This document shows positions 38,218 to 49,364 of a stretch of DNA of 50,167 nucleotides, in pieces. The DNA is taken from positions 1 to 50,167 of the forward strand of contig NZ_WTVN01000034.1 in the NCBI RefSeq assembly GCF_012910905.1, read 5' to 3'. The notes below the pieces were generated by a model, which saw only the letters and a program-made list of their open reading frames with translations, did no database searches and was not told the origin of the DNA. Numbering within the stretch: the first letter of the stretch is position 1; each line of letters opens with the position of its first letter. Position numbers and translations under genes: made by a program. The DNA is from Aromatoleum toluvorans. GTDB taxonomy: Bacteria > Pseudomonadota > Gammaproteobacteria > Burkholderiales > Rhodocyclaceae.

Positions 38218-39120
38218 ATGAGCCTCGAACCCACCACCGAATCGCAGCAGGAAGAGCTCCAGGCGGCCGACCAGTCCGCCGACGGCAATATCCTGCCGAC
38301 GCTCGGCAAGCGCGTCCGCGAGATCCGCGACCGCCGTGGCATGACGAGGAAGCTCGTGGCGCGCGAAGCCGGCGTGTCGGAACGCCACCTCGCCCACCTC
38401 GAAGGCGGCGACGGCAATGTGTCCATCGTCCTGCTGCACAACATCGCCCGCGCGCTCAACGTCCCGCTGATCGAGCTGCTCGCGCCGGAAACGGAAGACA
38501 CGGTCGAGAAGCGCCTGATCCGCCGCTTCCTCGAGCGCCTGCCGCAGCACCGCCTGGAAGAAGTGGTGTTCCGCCTGATGCGCGACTTCGGCCACGAGGA
38601 AGCCGTGCGCAGGAAGCGCATCGCGCTGATCGGCCTGCGCGGCGCGGGCAAGTCGACGCTGGGCAAGCGCCTGGCACAGGAAGAGAACATGCCCTTCGTC
38701 GAGCTCGACCGCGAGATCGAGAAGGAAACCGGCATCCCCGGGCGCGAGATTTTCTCGCTGTACGGCCAGTCCGGTTATCGCCGCATCGAGAAGCGCACCC
38801 TCGAGCGCGTGCTGCGCGACAACCCGCGCGCCGTGATCTCGGTCGGCGGCGGCGTGGTGTCGCAGCCGGAGAGCTTCGAGATGCTGCTGTCGCAATGCAT
38901 GACGGTGTGGGTCAAGGCCCAGCCGGAAGAACACATGGCCCGCGTGATGGCCCAGGGCGACCTGCGGCCGATGGCGGGCAACGACGAGGCGATGGAGGAC
39001 CTCAAGCGCATCCTCGAGGCGCGCCTGCCCCTCTACGCCAAGGCGGACACCGTGCTCGACACCTCGGGCGAGACGGTGGACCAGAGTTTCATCAAATTGC
39101 GCCAGCTCGTCCTGGGCTGA
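38218..39120 (+). CDS. boxR: Benzoyl-CoA-responsive regulator BoxR (HTH plus shikimate-kinase-like domain)
   Basis: A 300-residue protein. An XRE-type helix-turn-helix lies at about residues 30-90 (GKRVREIRDRRGMTRKLVAR), then a linker. A shikimate kinase-like domain follows from about residue 140, with a P-loop GLRGAGKSTLGKRLA. This fusion is specific to BzdR/BoxR regulators, where the kinase-like domain binds benzoyl-CoA rather than shikimate. The ATG at 38218 has AAGGAAATCCG upstream. It precedes boxC by 31 bases, so repressor and pathway genes share a promoter. Confidence 0.92.
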   Translation: MSLEPTTESQQEELQAADQSADGNILPTLGKRVREIRDRRGMTRKLVAREAGVSERHLAHLEGGDGNVSIVLLHNIARALNVPLIELLAPETEDTVEKRLIRRFLERLPQHRLEEVVFRLMRDFGHEEAVRRKRIALIGLRGAGKSTLGKRLAQEENMPFVELDREIEKETGIPGREIFSLYGQSGYRRIEKRTLERVLRDNPRAVISVGGGVVSQPESFEMLLSQCMTVWVKAQPEEHMARVMAQGDLRPMAGNDEAMEDLKRILEARLPLYAKADTVLDTSGETVDQSFIKLRQLVLG

Positions 39121-39151
39121 GCACGTCCTACAGAGAGAGAGGAGACACACG

Positions 39152-40819
39152 ATGCAAGCAGTCGCCAACAAGCCGGTCGCCGAACTGGTCGATTACCGCA
39201 CCGAGCCGTCGAAGTACCGCCACTGGTCGCTCGCGACCGACGGCGAGATCGCCACGCTGACGCTCAACATCGACGAGGACGGCGGCATCCGCCCGGGCTA
39301 CAAGCTCAAGCTCAACTCCTATGACCTGGGCGTCGATATCGAACTGCACGATGCGCTGCAGCGCGTGCGCTTCGAGCATCCGGAAGTGCGCACTGTCGTC
39401 GTGACCTCCGGCAAGCCGAAGATCTTCTGCTCCGGCGCCAACATCTACATGCTGGGCCTCTCGACCCATGCGTGGAAGGTGAACTTCTGCAAGTTCACCA
39501 ACGAGACGCGTAACGGCATCGAGGACTCCAGCCAGTACTCCGGCCTCAAGTTCCTCGCCGCGTGCAACGGCACCACCGCCGGCGGCGGCTACGAGCTGGC
39601 GCTCGCCTGCGACGAGATCGTGCTGGTCGATGACCGCAACTCCTCCGTGTCGCTGCCCGAAGTGCCGCTGCTGGGCGTGCTGCCGGGCACCGGCGGCCTC
39701 ACCCGCGTCACCGACAAGCGCCGCGTGCGCCGCGACCACGCCGACATCTTCTGCACGATCTCGGAAGGCGTGCGCGGCCAGCGTGCCAAGGACTGGCGCC
39801 TGGTCGACGACGTCGTCAAGCAGCAGCAGTTCGCCGAGCACATCCAGGCCCGCGCCAAGGAACTCGCCAAGACCTCCGACCGCCCGGCCGGCGCCAAGGG
39901 CGTGAAGCTCACGACGCTCGAGCGCACGGTCGACGAGAAGGGCTACCACTACGAATTCGTCGATGCGACGATCGACGCCGACGGCCGCACCGTGACGCTG
40001 ACCGTGCGCGCGCCGGCCGCCGTCACCGCGAAGACCGCCGCCGAGATCGAAGCCCAGGGCATCAAGTGGTGGCCGCTGCAGATGGCGCGCGAACTCGACG
40101 ACGCGATCCTCAACCTGCGCACCAACCACCTCGACGTCGGCCTGTGGCAGCTGCGCACCGAAGGCGACGCCCAGGTCGTGCTCGACATCGACGCGACCAT
40201 CGACGCCAACCGCGACAACTGGTTCGTCCGCGAGACGATCGGCATGCTCCGCCGCACGCTGGCGCGCATCGACGTGTCCTCGCGCAGCCTGTACGCGCTG
40301 ATCGAGCCGGGCTCGTGCTTCGCCGGCACGCTGCTCGAAGTCGCGCTCGCCGCCGACCGCAGCTACATGCTCGACGCCGCGGAAGCCAAGAACGTCATCG
40401 GCCTGTCGGCGATGAACTTCGGCACCTTCCCGATGGTGAATGGCCTCTCCCGCATCGCCGCGCGCTTCTACCAGGAAGAGGCCCCGGTCGCCGCCGTCAA
40501 GGCAAAGCAGGGCAGCCTGCTGTCGCCCGCCGAGGCGATGGAGCTGGGCCTCGTGACCGCGATCCCCGACGACCTCGACTGGGCCGAGGAAGTGCGCATC
40601 GCCATCGAGGAACGCGCCGCGCTGTCGCCCGACGCGCTCACCGGCCTCGAAGCCAACCTGCGCTTCGGCCCCGGCGAGACGATGAACACCCGCATCTTCG
40701 GCCGCCTGTCGGCGTGGCAGAACTGGATCTTCAACCGCCCCAACGCCGTCGGCGAAAACGGCGCGCTGAAGCTCTTCGGCTCCGGCAAGAAGGCGCAGTT
40801 CGACTGGAACCGCGTGTAA
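39152..40819 (+). CDS. boxC: 2,3-epoxybenzoyl-CoA dihydrolase
   Basis: A 555-residue protein made of two crotonase-like halves. The first has SGANIYMLGLSTH and TTAGGGYELALACDEI, and the second SCFAGTLLEVALAAD. This length and double fold are characteristic of BoxC, which opens the epoxide ring with two waters to 3,4-dehydroadipyl-CoA semialdehyde and formate. GAGAGGAGACACACG precedes the ATG. Between boxR and boxB on the plus strand. Confidence 0.93.
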   Translation: MQAVANKPVAELVDYRTEPSKYRHWSLATDGEIATLTLNIDEDGGIRPGYKLKLNSYDLGVDIELHDALQRVRFEHPEVRTVVVTSGKPKIFCSGANIYMLGLSTHAWKVNFCKFTNETRNGIEDSSQYSGLKFLAACNGTTAGGGYELALACDEIVLVDDRNSSVSLPEVPLLGVLPGTGGLTRVTDKRRVRRDHADIFCTISEGVRGQRAKDWRLVDDVVKQQQFAEHIQARAKELAKTSDRPAGAKGVKLTTLERTVDEKGYHYEFVDATIDADGRTVTLTVRAPAAVTAKTAAEIEAQGIKWWPLQMARELDDAILNLRTNHLDVGLWQLRTEGDAQVVLDIDATIDANRDNWFVRETIGMLRRTLARIDVSSRSLYALIEPGSCFAGTLLEVALAADRSYMLDAAEAKNVIGLSAMNFGTFPMVNGLSRIAARFYQEEAPVAAVKAKQGSLLSPAEAMELGLVTAIPDDLDWAEEVRIAIEERAALSPDALTGLEANLRFGPGETMNTRIFGRLSAWQNWIFNRPNAVGENGALKLFGSGKKAQFDWNRV

Positions 40820-40972
40820 GCGACCCACGAATCGTTCCCGCGCCGCGCGGCAGGCCGTCCCCCTGCCGTTGCATCCGGCGCCCTGGCGCGGCGGGGAAAT
40901 GGCAGCAAAAGCGAGAGGCCGGCGGATTACGGAATCCCCGGCCGACACGACCAAAATCGGAGGAGTACAGAG

Positions 40973-42394
<1,422 letters not shown>

Positions 42395-42402
42395 GAGGCC
42401 CC

Positions 42403-42507
42403 CGTAGGGCGGATGAGCCGAAGGCGTAATCCGCCGCATGCCTGCGGTTCGACCATGCGTCGAGCCAAAAACATCCGGCGGAAGGCGCTTCGCTTTTCCG
42501 CCCTACG
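42403..42507. repeat. GTAGGGCGG-family composite palindrome (R5)
   Basis: CGTAGGGCGGATGAGCCG at the left and GCTTTTCCGCCCTACG at the right, with GTAATCCGCCGCATGC and CATCCGGCGGAAGGCGC inside. Left unit of the 'GATGAGCC' type and right unit of the 'GAAAAGC' type, so it mixes two sub-types. It fills most of the boxB-boxA gap. Confidence 0.8.
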
Positions 42508-42566
42508 AAACCCCGAACACGACAGAACGGGGGGGAAACCGCCCCGACCCGTGGAGAGAGACAACC

Positions 42567-43811
42567 ATGAACGCGCCCGCAGAGCACGCCAACCTCGCCA
42601 GGCAACACCTCATCGATCCCGAGATCTGCATTCGCTGCAACACCTGCGAGGAGATCTGCCCGGTCGATGCGATCACCCACGACAGCCGCAACTACGTCGT
42701 CAAGTTCGACACCTGCAACGGCTGCCTGGCCTGCATCTCGCCCTGTCCGACGGGCGCGATCGACTCGTGGCGCAACGTCGAAAAGGCCGCGCCGCACACC
42801 CTCGACGACCAGTATTCCTGGGACTACCTGCCCGACACCACCGAGCTCGACCAGCTCGAAGCGACGGTGATGGGCGCGGCGGAACTCCCCGCCGAAGTGC
42901 AGCAGATCACCGAAGTCGCGACCGCCGGCCAGGGCGGCCCGGCGCTGGCGCCGTGGTCCGCGTCCCACCCCTACGTAAATCTCTACACGCCGGCCACCCC
43001 GATCACCGCGACCGTCACCGGCAACTACCGCCTCACCGCCGAGGACGCCTCCAGCGACATCCACCACATCGTCCTCGACTTCGGCACGACGCCCTTCCCG
43101 GTGCTCGAAGGGCAGTCCATCGGCATCATCCCGCCGGGCGTCGACGAACGCGGCAAGCCGCACCTGCTGCGCATGTACTCGGTCGCCAGCCCGCGCGACG
43201 GCGAGCGTCCGCACTACAACAACCTGTCGCTCACGGTGAAGCGCGTCGTCGAGGACCACGACGGCAATCCGACCCGCGGCGTCGCGTCGAACTACGTGTG
43301 CGACCTGAAGAAGGGCGACAAGGTGCAGGTCACCGGCCCCTACGGCTCGACCTACCTGATGCCCAACCATCCCGGCTCGTCGATCATGATGATCTGCACC
43401 GGCACCGGCTCCGCGCCGATGCGCGCGATGACCGAGCGCCGCCGCCGCCGCATGGACCGCAAGGAAGGCGGCGAGATGGTGCTGTTCTTCGGCGCCCGCG
43501 CGCCCGCGGAACTGCCCTACTTCGGCCCGCTGCAGAAGCTGCCGAAGGACTTCATCGACATCAACTTCGCCTTCTCGCGCGTGCCCGGCGAACCCAAGCG
43601 CTACGTGCAGGACGCCATCCGCGAGCGCGCCGACAAGGTGTTCCAGATGCTGCAGGACGACGACTGCTACATCTACATCTGCGGCCTGAAGGGCATGGAA
43701 GCCGGCGTGCTGGAAGCCTTCCGCGACATCTGCCGCGCCAAGGGCGCCGACTGGGACGCGCTGCGCCCGCAGCTGCTGTCGAAGGCACGCTTCCACGTCG
43801 AAACGTATTAA
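42567..43811 (+). CDS. boxA: Benzoyl-CoA 2,3-epoxidase, reductase subunit
   Basis: A 414-residue flavoprotein. Two [4Fe-4S] ferredoxin motifs lie at the N-terminus ([14 protein letters not shown] and [14 protein letters not shown]). A linker and a ferredoxin-NADP reductase fold follow, with FAD-binding [17 protein letters not shown]-binding [13 protein letters not shown] and C-terminal [11 protein letters not shown]. It passes electrons from NADPH to BoxB. The ATG at 42567 has GGAGAGAGACAACC upstream. Homologous to the BoxA of A. evansii in layout. Confidence 0.93.
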   Translation: MNAPAEHANLARQHLIDPEICIRCNTCEEICPVDAITHDSRNYVVKFDTCNGCLACISPCPTGAIDSWRNVEKAAPHTLDDQYSWDYLPDTTELDQLEATVMGAAELPAEVQQITEVATAGQGGPALAPWSASHPYVNLYTPATPITATVTGNYRLTAEDASSDIHHIVLDFGTTPFPVLEGQSIGIIPPGVDERGKPHLLRMYSVASPRDGERPHYNNLSLTVKRVVEDHDGNPTRGVASNYVCDLKKGDKVQVTGPYGSTYLMPNHPGSSIMMICTGTGSAPMRAMTERRRRRMDRKEGGEMVLFFGARAPAELPYFGPLQKLPKDFIDINFAFSRVPGEPKRYVQDAIRERADKVFQMLQDDDCYIYICGLKGMEAGVLEAFRDICRAKGADWDALRPQLLSKARFHVETY

Positions 43812-43823
43812 GGATACGTAGCC

Positions 43824-43921
43824 CGTAGGGCGGAAAAGCGCCTTCCGCCGTATGCCGTCGATTTCGCTACTTCGGCATCGATGCATGCGGCGGAAGGCGC
43901 CTCCGGCTTTTCCGCCCTACG
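43824..43921. repeat. GTAGGGCGG-family composite palindrome (R6)
   Basis: CGTAGGGCGGAAAAGCGCC at the left and GGCTTTTCCGCCCTACG at the right, with TTCCGCCGTATGCCG and CATGCGGCGGAAGGCGCC inside. It starts 12 bases after the boxA stop. Confidence 0.8.
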
Positions 43922-44048
43922 CAACACGGGCTGCCGCCCCGGAGCAAACGCAGCGCCCGACGCTGCCGGGCCGTTTGGCCCCACAATGGCACGCGGAGCG
44001 CCCGCACGAGACGGCCGCCCCTGACATAACGAGAGGAGACTCCCCGAC

Positions 44049-45257
44049 ATGACCCGTCACGCCTACATCTGCGACGCCATCCGCACCCCCTTCGGCCGCT
44101 ACGGCGGCACCCTCTCGTCAATGCGCGCCGACGACCTCGCCGCGCTGCCGATCAAGGCCCTGATGGCGCGCAACGCCGCCGTCGACTGGTCCGCCGTCGA
44201 CGACGTCATCTACGGCTGCGCCAACCAGGCGGGCGAGGACAACCGCAACGTCGCGCGCATGGCCGCGCTGCTCGCGGGCCTGCCGGTCGAGGTGCCCGGC
44301 ACCACCGTCAACCGCCTGTGCGGCTCCAGCCTCGACGCGCTGGGCATCGCCGCGCGCGCGATCGCCTCCGGCGAGACCGGGCTGATGATCGCCGGCGGCG
44401 TCGAAAGCATGAGCCGCGCCCCCTTCGTGCTGGGCAAGGCCGACACCGCCTTCTCGCGCAGCGCGAAGATCGAGGACACGACCATCGGCTGGCGCTTCGT
44501 GAACCCGCTGATGAAGGCGCAGTACGGCATCGACTCGATGCCCGAGACCGCCGAGAACGTCGCGCAGGACTTCGGCGTCAGCCGCGCCGACCAGGATGCC
44601 TTCGCGCTCAGGAGCCAGCAGCGCTGGGCCGCCGCGAACGAGCGCGGCTTCTTCAAGCGCGAGATCCTGCCCGTTGAAATCCCGCGCAAGAAGGGCGATC
44701 CGGTGATCTTCGCCGCCGACGAGCACCCGCGCCCCGACACGACACCGGACGTCCTGGCGAAGCTGAAGGGCGTCGTGCGCCCCGACGGCTCCGTCACCGC
44801 TGGCAACGCCTCCGGCGTCAATGACGGCGCCTGCGCGCTGCTGCTCGCGTCCGAAGACGCCGTGCGCCGCTACGGCCTCACCCCGCGCGCGCGCATCCTC
44901 GGCACCGCCGCCGCGGGCGTCGCGCCGCGCATCATGGGCATCGGCCCGGCGCCGGCGACGCAGAAGCTCCTCGCACGCCTCGGCATGACGATCGGCCAGT
45001 TCGACACCATCGAGCTCAACGAAGCCTTCGCCGCGCAGGGCCTCGCGGTGCTGCGCCAGCTCGGCCTGCCCGACGACGGCGCGCACGTGAATCCGAACGG
45101 CGGCGCAATCGCGATCGGCCACCCGCTCGGCGCCTCGGGCGCACGCCTGGTGACGACCGCGCTCAACCAGCTCGAAACCACCGGCGGCCGTTTCGGCCTC
45201 GCGACGATGTGCATCGGCGTCGGCCAGGGCATCGCGCTCGCGTTCGAGCGCGTCTGA
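44049..45257 (+). CDS. 3-oxoadipyl-CoA thiolase (PcaF/PaaJ-like)
   Basis: A 402-residue thiolase. The nucleophilic Cys is in [12 protein letters not shown], the catalytic His in [17 protein letters not shown] and the second Cys in [11 protein letters not shown]. The length and the [10 protein letters not shown] segment fit the PcaF/PaaJ subgroup, which cleaves 3-oxoadipyl-CoA to succinyl-CoA and acetyl-CoA, the last step of the box route. GAGAGGAGACTCCCCGAC precedes the ATG. Confidence 0.9.
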   Translation: MTRHAYICDAIRTPFGRYGGTLSSMRADDLAALPIKALMARNAAVDWSAVDDVIYGCANQAGEDNRNVARMAALLAGLPVEVPGTTVNRLCGSSLDALGIAARAIASGETGLMIAGGVESMSRAPFVLGKADTAFSRSAKIEDTTIGWRFVNPLMKAQYGIDSMPETAENVAQDFGVSRADQDAFALRSQQRWAAANERGFFKREILPVEIPRKKGDPVIFAADEHPRPDTTPDVLAKLKGVVRPDGSVTAGNASGVNDGACALLLASEDAVRRYGLTPRARILGTAAAGVAPRIMGIGPAPATQKLLARLGMTIGQFDTIELNEAFAAQGLAVLRQLGLPDDGAHVNPNGGAIAIGHPLGASGARLVTTALNQLETTGGRFGLATMCIGVGQGIALAFERV

Positions 45258-45273
45258 ACCGGGGCGACGGCAC

Positions 45274-46218
45274 ATGCAACGCGCACAAGACCGGACCCCC
45301 ATTCTCGCCGCGACCGCCGCCACCGCGCTCGCGCTGGCGGCCCTCGTGTTCCAGCCCGGCGCCCTGCATCACGGCGCGATCGTGCTCGCCGTCGCGGGCT
45401 TCCTCGTCGTCGTGGCGCGTCTGCGGCGCAGCGGCGTCGCCGGCATCACGGCCGAGCGTGCGGCACACCGGGCTGAAATCGAGGCGGCGCAGTCGCACAT
45501 CCGCAATCTCGAGTCCGTCCTCGAAGAGACCCGCGCGGCCTCCGTCGCCGCCAGCCACGAGACCGAGCGCCGCAACGCACAGGACCGCGCGACCGTGGCG
45601 GCGGCCCGCCAGCGCATGGCCGAACTGCTCGCCAGCATCGACCAGACGCTCGCCGACATGGCGACCGCGAACGCGCTCGCGAAAGCCAGCGGCGCGTGCG
45701 TGGCCGAAGGCGCGACGCGCATGGCCGACGCGGGCGCCGAGATCGAGCGCATGGGCATGTCGATGGCGCGCGCCGAGGGGGACCTCGAAACGCTCGCCGG
45801 CCAGTCGAGCCGCATCGCTGCGATCGTGCAGACGATCAAGCAGATCTCCGACCAGACCAACCTGCTCTCGCTCAACGCCGCGATCGAGGCGGCGCGGGCG
45901 GGCGAGGCCGGACGCGGCTTCGCGGTCGTCGCCGACGAGGTGCGCAAGCTCGCCGAACAGGCCAAGGTCGCGAGCGAGCAGATCGGCGAGATTGCGGCGG
46001 ATATCGCCGCGATGTCGCGCGACGCCTCCGAAGCCATGCAACAGGCCGACGGCGTCGTCAAGGCAGGCAGTGACGCGAGCCGGGCCGCGCTCGCCGCGAT
46101 GGACGAGATCCGCGCCGGCGCCGGCCGCCGCATCCAGGTCGTCACCCAGATCACCGAGGCACTCGCGCACCAGCGCACCCTCGGTGCAGATATTGGCAGG
46201 GCGCTCGACGCCCACTAA
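45274..46218 (+). CDS. Short methyl-accepting chemotaxis protein without a sensor domain
   Basis: A 314-residue protein. Two closely spaced hydrophobic segments (about residues 10-28 and 32-50) anchor it with almost no periplasmic loop. A coiled-coil region follows, then the MCP hairpin tip [21 protein letters not shown]. No HAMP or large ligand domain is visible. Such receptors often respond to energy state or to internal signals through partners. It begins 17 bases after the thiolase gene, so it is likely cotranscribed with the box genes; the following hemerythrin gene makes oxygen or redox sensing an attractive idea. Confidence 0.82.
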   Translation: MQRAQDRTPILAATAATALALAALVFQPGALHHGAIVLAVAGFLVVVARLRRSGVAGITAERAAHRAEIEAAQSHIRNLESVLEETRAASVAASHETERRNAQDRATVAAARQRMAELLASIDQTLADMATANALAKASGACVAEGATRMADAGAEIERMGMSMARAEGDLETLAGQSSRIAAIVQTIKQISDQTNLLSLNAAIEAARAGEAGRGFAVVADEVRKLAEQAKVASEQIGEIAADIAAMSRDASEAMQQADGVVKAGSDASRAALAAMDEIRAGAGRRIQVVTQITEALAHQRTLGADIGRALDAH

Positions 46219-46232
46219 CCACGAGGCTCCCC

Positions 46233-46814
46233 GTGAAACCCGAAGCCATCCAGATCATCCGCGACGAGCACCTCGCGATCAGCGCCGTGCTGTACTCGCT
46301 GCGCTACCTCGTGAAGGGCATGCGCAAGGGCGAGGCGCCCAACTTCCCGCTGCTGCGCGCGATCCTCGACTACATCGTGTCCTACCCCGACCGCTGGCAC
46401 CACCCGAAGGAGGACAAGTACCTCTTCGCCGCGGTGCAGCGCCGCACGCGCGAGGCCGACGCCCTCATCGCCCGGCTCGAGCGCGAGCACAACCTCGGCT
46501 ACCCGATGGTCGAGGATCTCAAGAAGACGCTCCTCGCCTTCCAGGGCGGCGACGCGAAGGCCGGCGACGCCTTCTGCGCCACCGCCGAGCGCTACGCCGA
46601 GTTCGAGTGGGACCACCTGCGCACCGAGGAAGACGCGCTGATCCCCATCGCCGAGCGCATCCTCACGCCCGAGGACTGGGTCGAGATCGCCGCGGCCTTC
46701 CGCGAGAACGACAACCCGCTCTTCGGCATCAAGCCCAAGGACGAGGCCGAGACGCTGTACCAGCGCATCCTCAGCCTGACGCCGGCACCGCTCGGGCTCG
46801 GCAAGGCGTCCTGA
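46233..46814 (+). CDS. Hemerythrin-domain protein
   Basis: A 193-residue four-helix protein with the hemerythrin ligand pattern: His in RDEHLAISAVL, RWHHPKEDKYLF, REHNLGYPMVED and EWDHLRTEEDALI. These His/Glu/Asp residues can hold a di-iron site that binds O2. The start is GTG at 46233 with GAGG upstream, 15 bases after the MCP gene. It may store or report oxygen for the chemoreceptor or protect oxygen-sensitive enzymes. Confidence 0.82.
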   Translation: MKPEAIQIIRDEHLAISAVLYSLRYLVKGMRKGEAPNFPLLRAILDYIVSYPDRWHHPKEDKYLFAAVQRRTREADALIARLEREHNLGYPMVEDLKKTLLAFQGGDAKAGDAFCATAERYAEFEWDHLRTEEDALIPIAERILTPEDWVEIAAAFRENDNPLFGIKPKDEAETLYQRILSLTPAPLGLGKAS

Positions 46815-46829
46815 GCCTCGAGGGGCGGC

Positions 46830-47228
46830 TCACCCCCGCCCTTCGGCGCGCAGCCGCCGCAGCACGCTCGCGCGGTACCAGCGCGACACCAGCGGCCGCA
46901 CGCCGGGCAGGCCGATCAGCCACGCCAGCGGGCGCAGCGGCGGCACGCGCGACATCAGCAGGATGTAGGCGTCGAGTTCCCGCCGCACCCGGCCTTCGGC
47001 GTCGCGCACGTGCAGCTCGCGCAGCGCCGCGTCCGGGTCTATGCCCTGCGCACGCAGCTCGGCGTCGCGCCCCGTGATATCCACCCAGCAGGTCCCCGCG
47101 CTCGCCTTGCCGGCCAGGCGCTCGTATTGCGCGCGGTCGCGCACGCAACTCGGGCAGGCACCGTCGTAATAGACGGTGATGCCGCTTTCCCGCCCTTCAC
47201 TGCCGTCGCTGCCGCGCTTCTCGCTCAT
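46830..47228 (-). CDS. DCC-family thiol-disulfide oxidoreductase-like protein (DUF393)
   Basis: A 132-residue protein with the DCC signature VYYDGACPSCVRD, a CxxC that could be redox-active, and a conserved C-terminal WLIGLPGVRPLVSRWY region. It runs opposite to its neighbours. Function in this family is mostly unknown. Confidence 0.8.
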   Translation of the reverse strand: MSEKRGSDGSEGRESGITVYYDGACPSCVRDRAQYERLAGKASAGTCWVDITGRDAELRAQGIDPDAALRELHVRDAEGRVRRELDAYILLMSRVPPLRPLAWLIGLPGVRPLVSRWYRASVLRRLRAEGRG

Positions 47229-47321
47229 CGCCTCTCACCCGCACGGGGTTTTTCACGCCCGCTCCAAACGCCCCCGCAGCGCCGGTGTCCAACCCGGCGT
47301 GACCCTCACGGAGTATTGGAC

Positions 47322-48506
47322 ATGTCGCCCGCCTCGTTCGTGCTCGCGCACGCCGCGCACCCCGACTGGCGCATCGCCTTCGCGCGCGCCCACAACCAGC
47401 TGCAGGCGCAGTTCGCCGCGCGGCGCGCCGAACATCCCGATGCCGCCCCGTTCACGCTCGGCTGGTGCTACCTCAGCGACTACTACGCTGCCAACGCCGA
47501 AGCGATCGTCGCCGCGCTGCGCGACGACCTGCCGGAGGTCGCGTGGGTCGGCACGGACGGTCTCGGCGTCGCCGCCACCGGCATCGAATACTTCGACGAG
47601 CCGGCGCTGGTGCTGATGCTCGCCCCCCTGCCGCGCGACGCCTTCCGCCTCTTCTCCGGCCTGCAGCCGCTGCCGCAGCACCCCACGGACTTCGTCGCGC
47701 ACACCGCGCTGGTGCACGCCGAAGCCACCACCCCGGACGTGCAGGAGCTGCTGCAGGAGCTCGCCGCACGCACCACGACCGGCTACCTCTTCGGCGGCCT
47801 GTCGTCGGCGCGCACCCACACGCTGCAGATCGCCGACCGCGTCCTCGACGGCGGGCTGTCGGGCGTCGCCTTCACGTCGGCGGTCGGACTGGTGTCGCGC
47901 GTCACGCAGGGCTGCCAGCCGATCGGACCGCAGCGCATGGTCACCGAAGGCGAAGGCAACTACGCGATCCGCCTCGACGGGCGCCCCGCGCTCGAGTGCC
48001 TGCTCGTAGACCTCGGGCTGGACGGCGAACTCGAAGAGGACGAGCTCCTCGAAGCGCTGTCGGCCACGCTCGTCGGCCTCGGCCAAGGCGGCGAGGGCGA
48101 CCGGCTGGCGCCGCCGGGGCGCTTCGGCAGCGACACCCTCGTCCGCCACCTGGTCGGCGTCGATCCGCAGCATCAGGTGCTCGCGGTCGGCGACGAGATC
48201 GCGGTCGGCACCCGGCTCACCTTCTGCACGCGCAACCCGGAGGCGGCCCGCGCCGACCTCGTGCGCATCGTCGACGAGATCCGTGCCGAACTCGCCGCGA
48301 GCGGCGAGCAGGCCGCCGGCGCGCTGTACGTCAGCTGCTCGGGCCGCGGCGGCCCGCACTTCGGCGCGCCGCACGCCGAACTGCGGGCCCTGCGCGAGGC
48401 CCTCGGCGACGTCCCGCTGGCCGGCTTCTTCGCCGGCGGCGAAGTCGCGCGCGACCGCCTGTACGGCTACACCGGCGTGCTCACCGTGTTCACGACCGCC
48501 GCATGA
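47322..48506 (+). CDS. FIST-domain signal protein
   Basis: A 394-residue protein covering the FIST N and FIST C domains. The final FFAGGEVARDRLYGYTGVLTVF segment is the typical FIST C end. FIST proteins are predicted small-ligand sensors, sometimes tied to chemotaxis or two-component systems; here it is close to an MCP gene. The ATG at 47322 has GGAG about nine bases upstream; the open frame continues further upstream without a better site. Its stop overlaps the next gene's ATG. Confidence 0.82.
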   Translation: MSPASFVLAHAAHPDWRIAFARAHNQLQAQFAARRAEHPDAAPFTLGWCYLSDYYAANAEAIVAALRDDLPEVAWVGTDGLGVAATGIEYFDEPALVLMLAPLPRDAFRLFSGLQPLPQHPTDFVAHTALVHAEATTPDVQELLQELAARTTTGYLFGGLSSARTHTLQIADRVLDGGLSGVAFTSAVGLVSRVTQGCQPIGPQRMVTEGEGNYAIRLDGRPALECLLVDLGLDGELEEDELLEALSATLVGLGQGGEGDRLAPPGRFGSDTLVRHLVGVDPQHQVLAVGDEIAVGTRLTFCTRNPEAARADLVRIVDEIRAELAASGEQAAGALYVSCSGRGGPHFGAPHAELRALREALGDVPLAGFFAGGEVARDRLYGYTGVLTVFTTAA

Positions 48507-49201
48507 GGCCCGCGCCGGCCGCGCCCCCGGCGCACGGAGGCGGGGAAACCGTCGTGCTCGTGCACGGCCTGTGGATGCACCCGGTCGTCTTCACCCTCCT
48601 GCGCCGCCGCCTCGCCCGCGCCGGCTTCACGGCGCTGGCGTGGTCCTATCCGTCGGTGCGCGGCCGGCTCCTTGCGAACGCCGACGCCCTCACCGCCTTC
48701 CTCGCCGCCCTGCCCGGCGCCGGCCCGCTGCACCTCGTCGGTCACAGCCTGGGCGGCGTCGTGATCGCGAACGCCCTCGCCCGCCATCCCGAGCCGCGCG
48801 TGCACCGCATCGTGCTGATGGGCCCGCCGTGGGCCACATCGCGCAGTGCCGCGGCGCTGCTGCGCGTGCCCTGCGTGTCGGCCCTGGTCGGCCGCTCGAT
48901 GCGCGACTGGATGGACATGGCGCGCCCCGAGCTGCCCGGCACCGAGATCGGCGTGATCGCCGGCACCCGCCCGATCGGCCTCGCCGGCACGCTGGTCGGC
49001 TTGCCGCGGCCCCACGACGGCATCGTGCGCGTCGAGGAGACCCGCATCGCCGCCGCGCGCGACGCCGTCACGCTGCACGTCAGCCACATGGAGATGCTGT
49101 TCTCGGCGCGCTGCGCGGAGCAGGTCACGGCCTTCCTGCGCCGCGGCGCCTTCGTCCATGACGACGCCGCAAGCCCCGCCGGACAAGGCGTTGCGGCTTG
49201 A
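48503..49201 (+). CDS. Alpha/beta hydrolase
   Basis: A 232-residue alpha/beta hydrolase with oxyanion-hole segment VLVHGLWMH, nucleophile elbow GHSLGG and a candidate His in HVSHMEML; the acid is less clear. The ATG overlaps the FIST stop (ATGA), so the two are translated together. The substrate cannot be read from sequence; the phasin gene downstream might hint at a polyester-related esterase, but it resembles general lipase/esterase proteins. Confidence 0.75.
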   Translation: MRPAPAAPPAHGGGETVVLVHGLWMHPVVFTLLRRRLARAGFTALAWSYPSVRGRLLANADALTAFLAALPGAGPLHLVGHSLGGVVIANALARHPEPRVHRIVLMGPPWATSRSAAALLRVPCVSALVGRSMRDWMDMARPELPGTEIGVIAGTRPIGLAGTLVGLPRPHDGIVRVEETRIAAARDAVTLHVSHMEMLFSARCAEQVTAFLRRGAFVHDDAASPAGQGVAA

Positions 49202-49238
49202 GCCCGGACGGCGGCCGGTCCTCTCACGGGCCATTTGT

Positions 49239-49302
49239 TGCACTGCACAAAATATTTCTTGACGGGATTTCCCGTCCCGCTACAATGGAATTGTGCAATG
49301 CA
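49239..49302 (+). promoter_or_regulatory. Phasin promoter flanked by TGCA elements
   Basis: A strong promoter, TTGACG (49259-49264), 16 bases, TACAAT (49281-49286). TGCACTGCA (49239-49247) lies upstream and TGCAATGCA (49294-49302) at the start site. Phasin promoters are typically repressed by PhaR through TGCA-rich palindromes. The tetramers are the same as in the boxR control region, but spaced by five bases instead of ten. Confidence 0.68.
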
Positions 49303-49364
49303 GCAAACCGGTCGACGGCAGAAGCTTGCAGACGACAAACCCCGCCCCCCGAGGAGAGATGACC

